Both the position numbers and the translations under genes were made by a program. A stretch of DNA of 64,000 nucleotides from a virus. The DNA is taken from IMG/VR virus record IMGVR_UViG_3300029267_002897, positions 62,001-126,000 of that record. One strand, 5' to 3'. How positions within the stretch are numbered: position 1 is the first letter of the stretch; every line of letters starts with the position of its first letter. Under the pieces are notes generated by a model that was not told where the DNA came from, searched no databases, and worked only from the letters and a program-made list of their open reading frames with translations. Below are positions 49,944 through 59,337 of the stretch, piece after piece.

Positions 49944-49996
49944 GGATGTTAACCACGCTAAACGCGATTTGTCTAGTAAGAAACCACGCCTAGAGG

Positions 49997-51442
49997 CTAA
50001 AAATACTTATTGCCGTCGATGTCGACTGTCGACTCAAACTCACCGGTTGGAATGGTAGCAAGATTGTCGAAATTATTATTTTTAATTTGGCCGTTATTGG
50101 GGCGCTGCCCCGCAGTCGTCCTGTTCGAGCCTACTGCGGTATGCTCCGCGCTGGATGACGCCGTAATAATGTTGCCGTGAATAATAAAGCCCTGCGGCCC
50201 AGCGTGAGTCCCGCTATTCTCAAAATAGATCCCGTGACCACCCCCTGTACCGTCGTGGTCCAGAGCCGAAATGGTGTTATCTACAATCTTCAACCTATAC
50301 GGAGAATTCGCAGAATCGTTCTGTATCCAGATGCCGTTCCGACAGTCCCAGGCTCCGAGATGGTTATCCGAAATTTCCATATCGTGAGCATAACGTCCAA
50401 CTTCGAGAAGCCCACTGGTACCCGCGGCACTCACGTACCCGATGTAGCGGCAATAGTAGTGGTTGTCAGTAAACAGAATCTTAGCGAGATTGAACCGCGT
50501 CAAGAAAGTGTTATTGGTCCACTTGGACGAAGAAGCATATTCACATTTGAAGTGATTGTTCGCCACCCGCACTTGTCCGCGGTCCCCGTAGGCACTCCCG
50601 TTGCTCCCCCCGATATCAAGCACTGTCACCGGATCGCTGAGCGTGATGTCAAGCGTGTTGTTCTCGACGACGCCGCGATTCACACCGCCGTTCCCCCCTA
50701 ATGAAGTTGCGCCACCGAGGTAAATACGACAGGCATCGTAGGACCCAGAAGCCCCAAAAATCTTGTTTCCCTTGATTTCGAAGTCATTGGTTTCGGTGCT
50801 GCTATTTGGAACATAAACGAAGTACCCAGTAGTACAACTGGGATCGTAGTTGTTGAGAATCCTAAAGCGATGGGACCCCGCACTTATATAGATGAGGTAC
50901 TTGCTATCGCTCACCGGTCCGGATGCAAAGTAACAACCCGAGATTTCAACATCGCTAGCAGAACTCAAATAGATGACTGCCGTGCCGATAGTCGCCTCGT
51001 TGAACTGGCAGTTACGAATCACACTGCGGTCAGCGCTCGTCCCCAGACGGATGATATAAGGTGCGCCAGACGCGGACCACCCGGTCCCCCGGAATTGCAC
51101 ATTTTCGATAATGCACGCAGCGTTGAAATCAAAGAAGCAGTCCGCGTCGTCCGCAGTGAAGTCGATGATAGTCGAGTTAGGAGCCGCGCCGATAATACGA
51201 ATCTCCTCGGAGATGACAGTCGAAGCCGTCCACGAAATTTCGTGCGTTCCCTCTCCAAGGAAAATGGTGCCCCCGGCGCGTTCCGTATTTACCAGGTGCT
51301 CCAGTAGCTCCTGGAGGTTACTCCCAGCCCTAACGAAATAGGTATCCCCGAGGTTGGACCAGTACTCCCCGATGAACGCCTTCTCTACTTCATCGATTTT
51401 GAAGCGGTATTCTCCGCCTGAGGTATCCAAATCCCAGGTCAT
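49997..51442 (-). CDS. right-handed beta-helix tail spike-like protein
   Basis: Encodes 481 residues. An N-terminal RAGSNLQELLEHLVNTERAG with GGTIFLGEGTHEI is the start of a pectate-lyase-type beta-helix; repeated motifs such as IIENVQF, VIRNCQF, VEISGCYF and FEIKGNKIF (one turn each) follow. Such proteins often bind or cut host surface glycans. No catalytic residues can be assigned. Upstream there is a 51443-51530 gap with a partial palindrome. Confidence 0.75.
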   Translation of the reverse strand: MTWDLDTSGGEYRFKIDEVEKAFIGEYWSNLGDTYFVRAGSNLQELLEHLVNTERAGGTIFLGEGTHEISWTASTVISEEIRIIGAAPNSTIIDFTADDADCFFDFNAACIIENVQFRGTGWSASGAPYIIRLGTSADRSVIRNCQFNEATIGTAVIYLSSASDVEISGCYFASGPVSDSKYLIYISAGSHRFRILNNYDPSCTTGYFVYVPNSSTETNDFEIKGNKIFGASGSYDACRIYLGGATSLGGNGGVNRGVVENNTLDITLSDPVTVLDIGGSNGSAYGDRGQVRVANNHFKCEYASSSKWTNNTFLTRFNLAKILFTDNHYYCRYIGYVSAAGTSGLLEVGRYAHDMEISDNHLGAWDCRNGIWIQNDSANSPYRLKIVDNTISALDHDGTGGGHGIYFENSGTHAGPQGFIIHGNIITASSSAEHTAVGSNRTTAGQRPNNGQIKNNNFDNLATIPTGEFESTVDIDGNKYF

Positions 51443-51490
51443 GAAGACAGTCCTTTTGTGTGGACGAGTATTGCTACTCTAGTGGAAAGC

Positions 51491-51503
51491 TTTACGGGGT
51501 AAG
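51491..51503. repeat. dispersed palindrome copy TTTACGGGGTAAG
   Basis: Lies in the 88-base gap between two tail genes, 48 bases ahead of the start at 51442. Two positions differ from TTTACGSCGTAAA. Confidence 0.35.
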
Positions 51504-51530
51504 GGCTGGTGCACATCCATCAGTCACTGA

Positions 51531-54500
51531 TTAGTCCAGGACTTCGGTGGCATCCAACGTGGCCGACCAGGAGATGCCGATTCCGGCAAGATTCTCCCCC
51601 GTGACGCGCACTCGGAGGTTACCCGCGTTGACATCTACGTCCACGTCCCAGTTGCTCGGGTCACCCGTCCCACCGTCTTGCTGGGCAAAGTTGTTGCGGT
51701 TTTTACCGAAGACATTAGAGTCGTCGGCCACAAAGTCAAGCTCCCAACCAGAGAAGGTATCCACGCCGTCAACCTTCCCGATGACCACCAGCTTGCAAGC
51801 ATAGACCTTGTTGGCCGTCAGAGCCAAGCCCGTGGTACCAGTGCCGTTCTTCAACGTCGTCTGCGTCGCATCCGACGTCTTGTGGAACAGATGCGTCCGG
51901 CTGCTCTGCGCGTCTCCGGCGGCAGCATTCGCACCGGAAGAGACCGCCACCGAGTCAACCCAGCTGTCAGCAGCATCCGCACCGAAGAAGTAGGAGCTCT
52001 TAGCATCAAAGTTCACGCTCTTATCAGCTGCGATATTCACGTCACCGCCACTACCGCCAGTACCGACTGCCGCGTCAATATCGATATCCCCGCCATCCGT
52101 GCCATCGTCCAACGTCTGGAAGGTCAGGGAACCACCCGTCGCCTTGATATAGGAGGCCGCGGCAACATCCATCTCCATCTTCTCGATAGTCGCATCGAGG
52201 TAGATGATATTCGAAGTGTCATTCGCCAGGATGTTGAAGTTCTGGCCGCTACCGGCGAATCCGGAAATCAGGAAGCCGTCCGAATCATCGCTGGTGATGT
52301 TCCCGAGAGCGACCTCCATGCTGAACGCACCATTCAGGTCCCACTTGAGGTCCTTCAAGTCGACGGTCACGGTGGCAGCCGCAGCTCCGAAGTTCTCGTA
52401 CGCCTCGTTGAGGTCCGTAGTGCCCGCACTCAGGTACGCCTGGGTAAGCGCGTTGAAGATGGAGACTTCACCGAAATAAGTCTCGTAGTTGTCCCACTCT
52501 GCGGCGGAACCATCCGAGAGCAACACGTAACCTTGCGCCCAAGTGGACCCGCTGTTGCCGTTATCTACGAAGTGGATCGTAGCATCCCCGTTTGCGCTGG
52601 TAGCCGAAATGAGAACCGTCGAGGAGGGGTTACCACCACCCGCAGCTCCGGTATTATTCGCACTCAGCGTCAACGCCGAAGTGGAATTATCGCCGGTATT
52701 CGTAGCCTTGACCGCCATATCAACGCTTGACGTATCCGTGTCTCCCGTCACGCTGAAGAACGACGATGACGCTCCGCTCGTGCGATTTGCGGTGACCTGA
52801 ATGTCCCCATTTAGGGTGTCTACGGTCGCATCCGCAGTTCCCGAAACATCAACATTGAACGGCTGCCCGCTAACCGGGGTAATGGAAACACCCCCCGCAG
52901 CTGTACCTTGGATAATGGTTGTGGCATTTCGTTGCACCTCAAACAAGTCCGCAGCAGTAGCGTCTTCGTTGTACCGAATTTTAAAGTCGTTGTCGGCACG
53001 TAGAGTTACGTTACCACTCCCCGTCGTAGCACTCGCCCGGAGCAAAATGTCCGAATCTCCACTCCCAGTATTCGTGCTGTAAAATGAAATCCCCGAATTC
53101 CCCGAACTGGCGTTATCCACCTGAGCGCCAAAAGTAGCGGCGTCTGTCGCGTGGGAAACATCAATCTGCGCGTACACTCCCTGGAACCCCGCAGAGATGT
53201 TTCCAATATAAAAATCAGAAGAGCCTCCATTTGCGTTGAACGCGATATCCCCACTGCCGAAAGTGGCGAGAGTCGCAGCACCTTCTTTGATGGTGAATGT
53301 CTTGCCGCCTGCGGATGCGTTGTCAAATGTGACAACAGCATTGTCCACAGCACTGGCGGTGATATTTCCCGACGTAGCAGTAGCAAACGCCAAGTTACCA
53401 CCGGCAACCGACCATCCCGAATCCGCATCTGCGGTCATTGTGATTGCGCCGCCAGTCGCTGATGACCCAATAACTGCATCGATAAGGACGTTACCGCCGT
53501 TCACTCCACTGGTAGTCGTCGAGAGCGTAAGGTTCGCACCTGCAACGGTAACGTTGGATGCCGCGGTAGAATCGAAACTAAAGTTGCCACTTGAAATGTT
53601 GACATCGAAAGACCCAGTAGCATCAAAATCAAAACCCCGAGAACCGGCGTTGAAGTCCAGACCACCGGCACCATCACTCGCGGTAAACGAGATAGCGACA
53701 TCCGCCAAAGAAGAAGCGACATCGATTTTTCCCGCCGCGTCTACGTCAATACCGCCCGCCGTAGCGTTCACATCGATGGCGTTCGTACCAGTTCCCGAAG
53801 ACTCGATAGTCAGGACATAAGCCCCCGCACCAGAAACCGCCAGGTCCAGATTTGCACCCGCCGCTTTCAGCCAGGAATTGTTGACGGAATCCAGGGTCAC
53901 GCTCGCAGTGCCCGCAGCGTCGATGTCAAGACCATCGCCTGCGGTCTGCGGAGTCAGGTTATCGCTTCCGTCCTTGTCCCACAGGCTCTCACCGCTGATA
54001 GCCGAATAGAGCTGCCCGAGAGCGTTGAAGATGGAGACCTCACCGAAGTCGGTCTCGAAGGTATTCCATTCCGCGTTCGTACCGTCACTCAGAAGCACAT
54101 AACCCTGCGCCCAACTGGAGCCGTTGTTGCCCGCGTCATAGAACTTGACCCCGCCGGAACCAGCCTGAACCAGCGTATCAGAAGTGGTGTACGTGGCTCC
54201 AATCGTCAAGGTCGAAACCTGAGCCGTGTGCTCACCAATACTGTAACTGAAGTCCGCACCAGTGACTGCGTTACCGCCAATCTTCACGTACCCCGTCGTG
54301 CCGGTCAGCGGGATTGTGTACGCATTCAAAGTGGCGTCGGCTGAGCCGCTGTTCTGCGCGTAGATGTCGAGGATGACCGGGTTCGTGTTGTCCGTTCGGA
54401 GAACACCGAGGATGGAGTCACTCGCACCTTTGATATCAAATTGACCTTGGGCCGTAACATCGAAATGACTCCCGGCATTGACATCCACGATTCCCGACCC

Positions 54501-56594
54501 AGAAGTCAGAACCAGATTGTTTCCGGAACCGTTTGCCGACAATTGAATCTGGCCGTCCACGGTCTGGAAGTTGACAGCACCGGTGCCCGCCAAATACCCG
54601 TTGATGTTGCCCGAACCCACCGTATAGAAGTTAATGTGACCGAGAGCTGTGTCTGTATTGTTCAACGTGATGGAGCCATTACTCGTATCGATGGTTACGT
54701 TGCCGCCCGCATCGATGTCGATAGCGCCAGCCGAGTCGATGTCAATAATGCCACTGGTAGCTGTACCGAGAATTAAGTTAGCGCCGGTCACTTCAATCGT
54801 GCTCTGTGCATTCCCCAGAATCGTGAACGAATTCCCGCCGCTAGACGCACCAACCTGTACATTTTGGGTGCCGGGAGTACTCCCCAGGTAAATCCCACCC
54901 CCCGAACTCACATCGACATAAACGTCATCTGCATCCATATCGATTTTAGTACCTACTCCTGTGGGGGCAGTAACAAGAATGTTACCGCTTGTCGTCGTGG
55001 ACAATGTAAGGTTAGCGCTGTCGACGGTAAAGTACGAAGCTCCCGCCGCATCGATGCTCACGGCCGTACCAGAAGTCGTATTACCAACGTTGATGCTTTG
55101 CGCAACGGCGTTATCGCCGATGTTGATAGTGGAAGCGGTGGAACGCACATTGACAGTAGGCGCGGTCAACTCGATGGTGCCGCTACCCGTAACCGTGAAG
55201 TCTTCTACGATGGCCGTCACGTCGAGGTCACTCGTGGTGTCTCCATCCGCGAACGTCCAATTGTCGGATGCCACACTCCCCGAGGGATAAATGACAATGG
55301 CCCCAATCCCAGCGTCCAACTGGAGAAGCCCATTAGCCCCGGAATCGTACGCATCCTGGAGGTCCCAGGCCTTGATGGCGACATCAGTTCCTGAAATCTC
55401 GAGGGTCACGTCATCGACGCTCACAGCAATGTCGTTGGCCTGGAAGTCGATACCTCCTCGCGCCTCAACAGTGCCGTCACCGATGTGGAAGGTGTCACCG
55501 TTTAACGTGAGACCCGTACCGGCCGTATAGGTCCCCGCACCCGAGAACTGTGCGAACTCGAGAGGAGTCGTGTCGACCGTGATGGTACCGCTCGTGATGA
55601 GCACCCAACCAGTATCGGCGAGGTTCGAACCTTCCCCTATGAAGGTGAAACAACCGTCATGCACTTCTCCAGCCGGGGAGCCATCGAAGTCCGCGGTACG
55701 GGTCATCTTCCAGGGGGTGCCCGCATCACCTACCACGGTGAGTTCGTAGATGCCGTTGTCCGCGTCGGATGCGCCGCCACCCTCGTTCTTCACGAGAATG
55801 CGCTCACCCACCGCGAGGTCGGTAATCCCGTCAATCCCGACGCTGTTAATGGACCCGTTCGCATCCGCCTCCAGGTACGCACCTACACCGGAACCTGTTT
55901 TAGTATTGGCTGGGAGAGCGGCGACTGTGGCAACCCGGCACGCCTCCTTGATGGTGAGACCCTGCGCAACGGAATCGACGTAATCTTTGCTCACGATGTC
56001 CAGGGCATTCGTGAACGTCTTGGCCGAGTCGTACTGCACGATGGACGTGAAATCGACACTGCCGTCCCGGAGGATGACATCCGCCGCCGCAATTCCACTA
56101 TCGGCAACCTCACCTCCCGCAGTCATTTCCGCAAGGTTACCCGCCACGGCACCCGCCACCTTGTCAATCTTGGCTCCCGCGCCCCCAGCTGCACCATCCA
56201 GTTCAGTCTCGGTGTAGTACCGGTTGTCGAGCTGGCCGCCGTCCAACTCGGTCTCAGTGTAGTACCGGTTGTCGAGCTGCCCCCCATCGAGTTCCGTCTT
56301 GGTGTAGTAGTCCGGCACAATGTTGTGCCACTTGCTATCCCCAGTCTGGTACTGAAGGATGTTCCCGTCCGCCAGCCCGGAGATGTTGGTATCCGTCAGC
56401 GCAGCGAGGGTGGAGCTACTCACACTGGAGTAAATTTCGTGCAGGATGCCGACGAGAGAAGTCTCGCTGGTGTCCCCAGCCAAATCGGTCCACTCGGAAG
56501 CATCGTTGGCGAGCGCGAAATTGCCCCCAAAGTTACTGCCAATGTACCCGTCTTTGAAACTGAAATCACCATCGGTTTGCCAATTGAACGCCAT
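51531..56594 (-). CDS. giant tail fibre protein with repetitive beta structure
   Basis: Encodes 1687 residues, with AAGGAG ahead of the ATG. The N-terminus carries a YYTETELDGGQLDNR-type repeat (about residues 95-130), seen in phage fibre shafts. Most of the protein is a long run of short beta repeats rich in Gly, Ala, Thr, Ser, Asp and Asn (for example TLSTTTSGNILV, DVNAGSHFDVTAQGQ). It includes two copies of a segment reading WAQGYVLLSDG-x-AEW-x-FGEVSIFNAL. The last 90 residues share a domain with the end of the protein at 56694-58211, ending LD. A probable receptor-binding fibre. Upstream is a perfect CCTATACTT. Confidence 0.8.
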   Translation of the reverse strand: MAFNWQTDGDFSFKDGYIGSNFGGNFALANDASEWTDLAGDTSETSLVGILHEIYSSVSSSTLAALTDTNISGLADGNILQYQTGDSKWHNIVPDYYTKTELDGGQLDNRYYTETELDGGQLDNRYYTETELDGAAGGAGAKIDKVAGAVAGNLAEMTAGGEVADSGIAAADVILRDGSVDFTSIVQYDSAKTFTNALDIVSKDYVDSVAQGLTIKEACRVATVAALPANTKTGSGVGAYLEADANGSINSVGIDGITDLAVGERILVKNEGGGASDADNGIYELTVVGDAGTPWKMTRTADFDGSPAGEVHDGCFTFIGEGSNLADTGWVLITSGTITVDTTPLEFAQFSGAGTYTAGTGLTLNGDTFHIGDGTVEARGGIDFQANDIAVSVDDVTLEISGTDVAIKAWDLQDAYDSGANGLLQLDAGIGAIVIYPSGSVASDNWTFADGDTTSDLDVTAIVEDFTVTGSGTIELTAPTVNVRSTASTINIGDNAVAQSINVGNTTSGTAVSIDAAGASYFTVDSANLTLSTTTSGNILVTAPTGVGTKIDMDADDVYVDVSSGGGIYLGSTPGTQNVQVGASSGGNSFTILGNAQSTIEVTGANLILGTATSGIIDIDSAGAIDIDAGGNVTIDTSNGSITLNNTDTALGHINFYTVGSGNINGYLAGTGAVNFQTVDGQIQLSANGSGNNLVLTSGSGIVDVNAGSHFDVTAQGQFDIKGASDSILGVLRTDNTNPVILDIYAQNSGSADATLNAYTIPLTGTTGYVKIGGNAVTGADFSYSIGEHTAQVSTLTIGATYTTSDTLVQAGSGGVKFYDAGNNGSSWAQGYVLLSDGTNAEWNTFETDFGEVSIFNALGQLYSAISGESLWDKDGSDNLTPQTAGDGLDIDAAGTASVTLDSVNNSWLKAAGANLDLAVSGAGAYVLTIESSGTGTNAIDVNATAGGIDVDAAGKIDVASSLADVAISFTASDGAGGLDFNAGSRGFDFDATGSFDVNISSGNFSFDSTAASNVTVAGANLTLSTTTSGVNGGNVLIDAVIGSSATGGAITMTADADSGWSVAGGNLAFATATSGNITASAVDNAVVTFDNASAGGKTFTIKEGAATLATFGSGDIAFNANGGSSDFYIGNISAGFQGVYAQIDVSHATDAATFGAQVDNASSGNSGISFYSTNTGSGDSDILLRASATTGSGNVTLRADNDFKIRYNEDATAADLFEVQRNATTIIQGTAAGGVSITPVSGQPFNVDVSGTADATVDTLNGDIQVTANRTSGASSSFFSVTGDTDTSSVDMAVKATNTGDNSTSALTLSANNTGAAGGGNPSSTVLISATSANGDATIHFVDNGNSGSTWAQGYVLLSDGSAAEWDNYETYFGEVSIFNALTQAYLSAGTTDLNEAYENFGAAAATVTVDLKDLKWDLNGAFSMEVALGNITSDDSDGFLISGFAGSGQNFNILANDTSNIIYLDATIEKMEMDVAAASYIKATGGSLTFQTLDDGTDGGDIDIDAAVGTGGSGGDVNIAADKSVNFDAKSSYFFGADAADSWVDSVAVSSGANAAAGDAQSSRTHLFHKTSDATQTTLKNGTGTTGLALTANKVYACKLVVIGKVDGVDTFSGWELDFVADDSNVFGKNRNNFAQQDGGTGDPSNWDVDVDVNAGNLRVRVTGENLAGIGISWSATLDATEVLD
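52448..52566 (-). repeat. internal duplication in fibre gene, copy 2
   Basis: This stretch and 54019-54138 encode nearly the same 40-residue segment (WAQGYVLLSDG then AEW then EVSIFNAL). The segments are close in DNA sequence, so a duplication inside the shaft is likely. Confidence 0.75.
54019..54138 (-). repeat. internal duplication in fibre gene, copy 1
   Basis: Pairs with 52448-52566, in the same orientation and about 1.5 kb apart. The encoded segment ends at an Ala/Gly-rich shaft on either side. Confidence 0.75.
56208..56310 (-). repeat. tandem YYTETELDGGQLDNR repeat
   Basis: Three adjoining copies, the last incomplete, of about 45 bases each (YYTKTELDGGQLDNR, YYTETELDGGQLDNR, YYTETELDG). 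Repeats of this type occur near the N-terminal part of many phage fibres. Suggests slippage or recombination in the shaft. Confidence 0.85.
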
Positions 56595-56641
56595 TTCCCA
56601 AACTCCTTGTAGGCAAGGTACGTACCTTCAGGTTCCGAATG

Positions 56642-56650
56642 AAGTATAGG
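56642..56650 (-). promoter_or_regulatory. candidate late promoter element (CCTATACTT)
   Basis: Perfect copy on the minus strand, 47 bases ahead of the giant fibre gene. In the same 99-base gap are a hairpin (GGCTGT 56653-56658 and ACAGCC 56662-56667) and a dispersed palindrome (56680-56692). Confidence 0.5.
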
Positions 56651-56679
56651 AGGGCTGTTTTACAGCCACAAGGCACGGA

Positions 56680-56692
56680 GTTACGCCGTAAA
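56680..56692. repeat. dispersed palindrome copy GTTACGCCGTAAA
   Basis: One base away from TTTACGCCGTAAA; in the intergenic gap directly next to the stop codon of the upstream gene and about 85 bases ahead of the fibre start. Confidence 0.5.
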
Positions 56693-56693
56693 T

Positions 56694-58211
56694 TTAACGG
56701 TCCAGCGTGTAGAGTTCCGCCAGCAGGAGACGACAAGACCACCAGACGATACCATCCTGCACCCCCACCGAAATACCCAAGCGGTCCACAGAGACGATGT
56801 TGATGTCGACATCCCAATTGTCAATATGGCTGTTCGGGTCGCGCCCAACTATAGTGATGTTCTTTGAGATGAGGCGATAGTCATCGATTACAAAGTCGAG
56901 AGCGTACCCCGCTACCGCCGGAGTCAACGCGTCTTTTTCTTTGCCAACTAGATATCCTCTACCTATATATGCTCGTTCGGTCCCGAGCACGAGAGACACG
57001 AGAGCCGAACTTGTTTGCCGCCCGTAGTTCGTGAGATAGATGGGTGCCCCATCCGTATCCCGGGCATCTCCATAGAGGTGAATGTCCGTAATCTGGAGAC
57101 TACCAGTAAGCGGAGGACCTCCCGCATCCCGGTAACCAGAAGCGTGTACCTTCGAGAAGTCCCAAAAAGTTCTGGCCCCTCGACCTGTGGCAGTCGAAAA
57201 TTCTTGGTCTGCGACGCAGAAATCTCCGAATGCAAATGTGAACTTTTCTGCGGCGACAGCATTTAGGTGCCCTAGCTGGACCGCGGTAGGGCCGCCCTCT
57301 CCTCGAATGAATGGACTATCCCCGCCCCGAGCAAAATACTGCGGGTCGTTGACGTTGGAATTGATGATATAGCCCGGGTCGTAAATGTTCCCGTATTGAA
57401 GTTCCTCGTGCCACTCCCCGCTCATGGGCATGAGCATCCATTGGGGCACACCTCCCTCGAGTCCGAGGTACATCACTCGGCAGACCGAACCGGGTTCCGT
57501 CGTCATGCATGTAGGTGCGCTATACGCCGTAAGGCGTCCCGCGATATGGATTACGCCGTCCACCGTTGACACCAGGGCATACTTGTCTCCCGGGAGAACG
57601 CCGTGCGCAAACATGAAGGAATCGCCAGGAGTAGGCAGACTCGCCAGCGTCGGGAGGCTGAATTGAACCTGTCCTGGTGCACCCGTCCCCGTTACGAACA
57701 GCGTGTACTTGTCCGCGACGGTAACGTTGTAGTTCGCAGCTCGGAAGGAGACCTTCCAGTTGACACCGCCCGGACCCCCGCCACCGATGTTGGCTTCCAC
57801 CCATGACATCCAAGCCAGCAGCTTTTCGCCCCACCCAAGTTCAGGGGTGCCCTGACTGTTGTCCTCGATGGTCTCGTTCATCGCGGGGGCACAGAGCCCG
57901 CTGACGGAGAACGCAATGCCGAAGAAAAGGAGTCGCACATCTTCTGTGGGCATTCCGGCATTTACTGTCAGCTTGGCGATGTAACCCCCACGCACCTCTG
58001 CCGCTATCGTCGCAACTTGTGAAGTAGGATTTACTACCGGGACCGCGGACCCCGGAGGTTGAATCACTTCCCAAAGATACGTGAGCCCCCCGTTCTCTGC
58101 CTCAAGAGAAACCGGGACCCCTGCGATACTCGTCGGCGCGATATCTCGGCGGGCTAACCCATAGGTGCCCGTGGTGAGCTGATTAATCCTGAATTCGGCA
58201 GCGTTGGCCAT
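56694..58211 (-). CDS. tail fibre/adhesin-like protein with PKD-type domain
   Basis: Encodes 505 residues. Near the N-terminus GVPVSLEAENGGLTYLWEV and VATIAAEVRGGYIAKLTVN make a PKD/REJ-like beta-sandwich. The middle is Gly- and aromatic-rich and beta-structured. The final 90 residues share a domain with the end of the giant fibre protein: both keep the order GKE/GKV, LDFV, NWDVD(V/I), a short beta segment and a terminal LD. This C-terminal module may be a trimerisation or receptor-binding part. Ribosome binding site AGGAGGCG ahead of the ATG. A CCTATTATT element is 29 bases upstream. Confidence 0.7.
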   Translation of the reverse strand: MANAAEFRINQLTTGTYGLARRDIAPTSIAGVPVSLEAENGGLTYLWEVIQPPGSAVPVVNPTSQVATIAAEVRGGYIAKLTVNAGMPTEDVRLLFFGIAFSVSGLCAPAMNETIEDNSQGTPELGWGEKLLAWMSWVEANIGGGGPGGVNWKVSFRAANYNVTVADKYTLFVTGTGAPGQVQFSLPTLASLPTPGDSFMFAHGVLPGDKYALVSTVDGVIHIAGRLTAYSAPTCMTTEPGSVCRVMYLGLEGGVPQWMLMPMSGEWHEELQYGNIYDPGYIINSNVNDPQYFARGGDSPFIRGEGGPTAVQLGHLNAVAAEKFTFAFGDFCVADQEFSTATGRGARTFWDFSKVHASGYRDAGGPPLTGSLQITDIHLYGDARDTDGAPIYLTNYGRQTSSALVSLVLGTERAYIGRGYLVGKEKDALTPAVAGYALDFVIDDYRLISKNITIVGRDPNSHIDNWDVDINIVSVDRLGISVGVQDGIVWWSCRLLLAELYTLDR

Positions 58212-58240
58212 CTGCTTGTTCGCCTCCTGTACGTCTCTCT

Positions 58241-58249
58241 AATAATAGG
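58241..58249 (-). promoter_or_regulatory. candidate late promoter element (CCTATTATT)
   Basis: Minus-strand CCTATTATT, seven of nine bases like CCTATACTT, 29 bases ahead of the start at 58211. Confidence 0.4.
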
Positions 58250-58254
58250 AACAA

Positions 58255-59337
58255 TCAGGTGGCCTCAAACTCTTTGTTCAGTTCTATCTCCCAATCTTCC
58301 AACGCGTCCGTGTATGAGTACGTATCCTCTCCTGCTTCAGCTGTCTGTTCGGTCACTGGACCGTATGTCGGGGCAGACGCCGTACCTTGCGGAGTAGGGA
58401 CAGTCCCTCCGGTCTGCTGCTCTCCACTCGGCTTCGTCATCTTGGGACGAATATTCTGGTAGGTGGTCTCCACCAATTGATAATCGGGAGGAAGAAACGT
58501 CCCGGCATTAGTGGTCGAAAGGTCCGTTGGCTGGGAAAGTCCCCCATAAACAAGGTGCACTTTTTTAACAAGCAGTTGAAACGAAAATGGAATCGCCATT
58601 TCCATCTCAGCGTTGAGCGAGAAGTTGAAATTCAACATCGCCCCGGACACAATCATGGAGTCATAGCGGATGTAGAAGAGAAGCCCCCGTCGAGCAAGCT
58701 GCGTGCCCCGTGCGATATCCCGGAAAAGTCGGAACATCCGCATCGCCCAATCATCCTGGTAGGTGTTCATGAGCGTGCCACTAAAACTGAAGACCGGTGC
58801 CTGCTGCCCGAAGAAAAACGCTACGTAATTGTCCGAAAGGGTTTCAACAACCTGAAACTTCTCGTTGATGGGATGGTCCACCCGTTGCAGCAAGAAGTCG
58901 ATGTACCCCATCCCTCCAACTTCTCGCCCGTTTCCGATGAGCTGCCGTGCAACGTCTTGGGTTTCTGCGTCAGCGAAGGAATTCAATATTTGTTTGTACT
59001 TTGCCTGTATCTGTCCCGGGTTCTTTCCGCGGATGCGCACATACATCCGAGCGAGCGAATCGAAGAACTCATGGGGCCGACCCTGGCGATGCCGCATGTA
59101 CTTGGGGGTAGACGCAGGCCATGCCGCATACACTCCCTGTGCATTGGGGTCACGCCCTTGAACCTTGTTAGCCCCCTGTCGATATTGCTGCTCGAGGAAG
59201 GGCTCCGCGCCTGCAAACTGGTTGCCGGAAAGAAGGCGCTGAAGATACGCCTCGTCCGTTGCTCCGCTATTTATCTGGTCGAGAACATCTGTGATTTCTC
59301 GAGAGAGCGGGACGATGGTTGTCGTTTTTTTCGGCAT
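58255..59337 (-). CDS. tail structural protein
   Basis: Encodes 360 residues. A central segment PVFSFSGTLMNTYQDDWAMR, then LLFYIRYDSMIVSGAMLN and MAIPFSFQLLVKKVHL has the strand pattern of Dit/hub-like and other tail-end proteins that follow the tape measure gene. The last third is Pro/Thr/Gly-rich. It overlaps the upstream small gene by one base. Exact family uncertain. Confidence 0.6.
   Translation of the reverse strand: MPKKTTTIVPLSREITDVLDQINSGATDEAYLQRLLSGNQFAGAEPFLEQQYRQGANKVQGRDPNAQGVYAAWPASTPKYMRHRQGRPHEFFDSLARMYVRIRGKNPGQIQAKYKQILNSFADAETQDVARQLIGNGREVGGMGYIDFLLQRVDHPINEKFQVVETLSDNYVAFFFGQQAPVFSFSGTLMNTYQDDWAMRMFRLFRDIARGTQLARRGLLFYIRYDSMIVSGAMLNFNFSLNAEMEMAIPFSFQLLVKKVHLVYGGLSQPTDLSTTNAGTFLPPDYQLVETTYQNIRPKMTKPSGEQQTGGTVPTPQGTASAPTYGPVTEQTAEAGEDTYSYTDALEDWEIELNKEFEAT

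Noticed and set aside
56653-56667. Terminator between two fibre genes
   Set aside because: Only six pairs with a TTT loop and no T-run on either strand.
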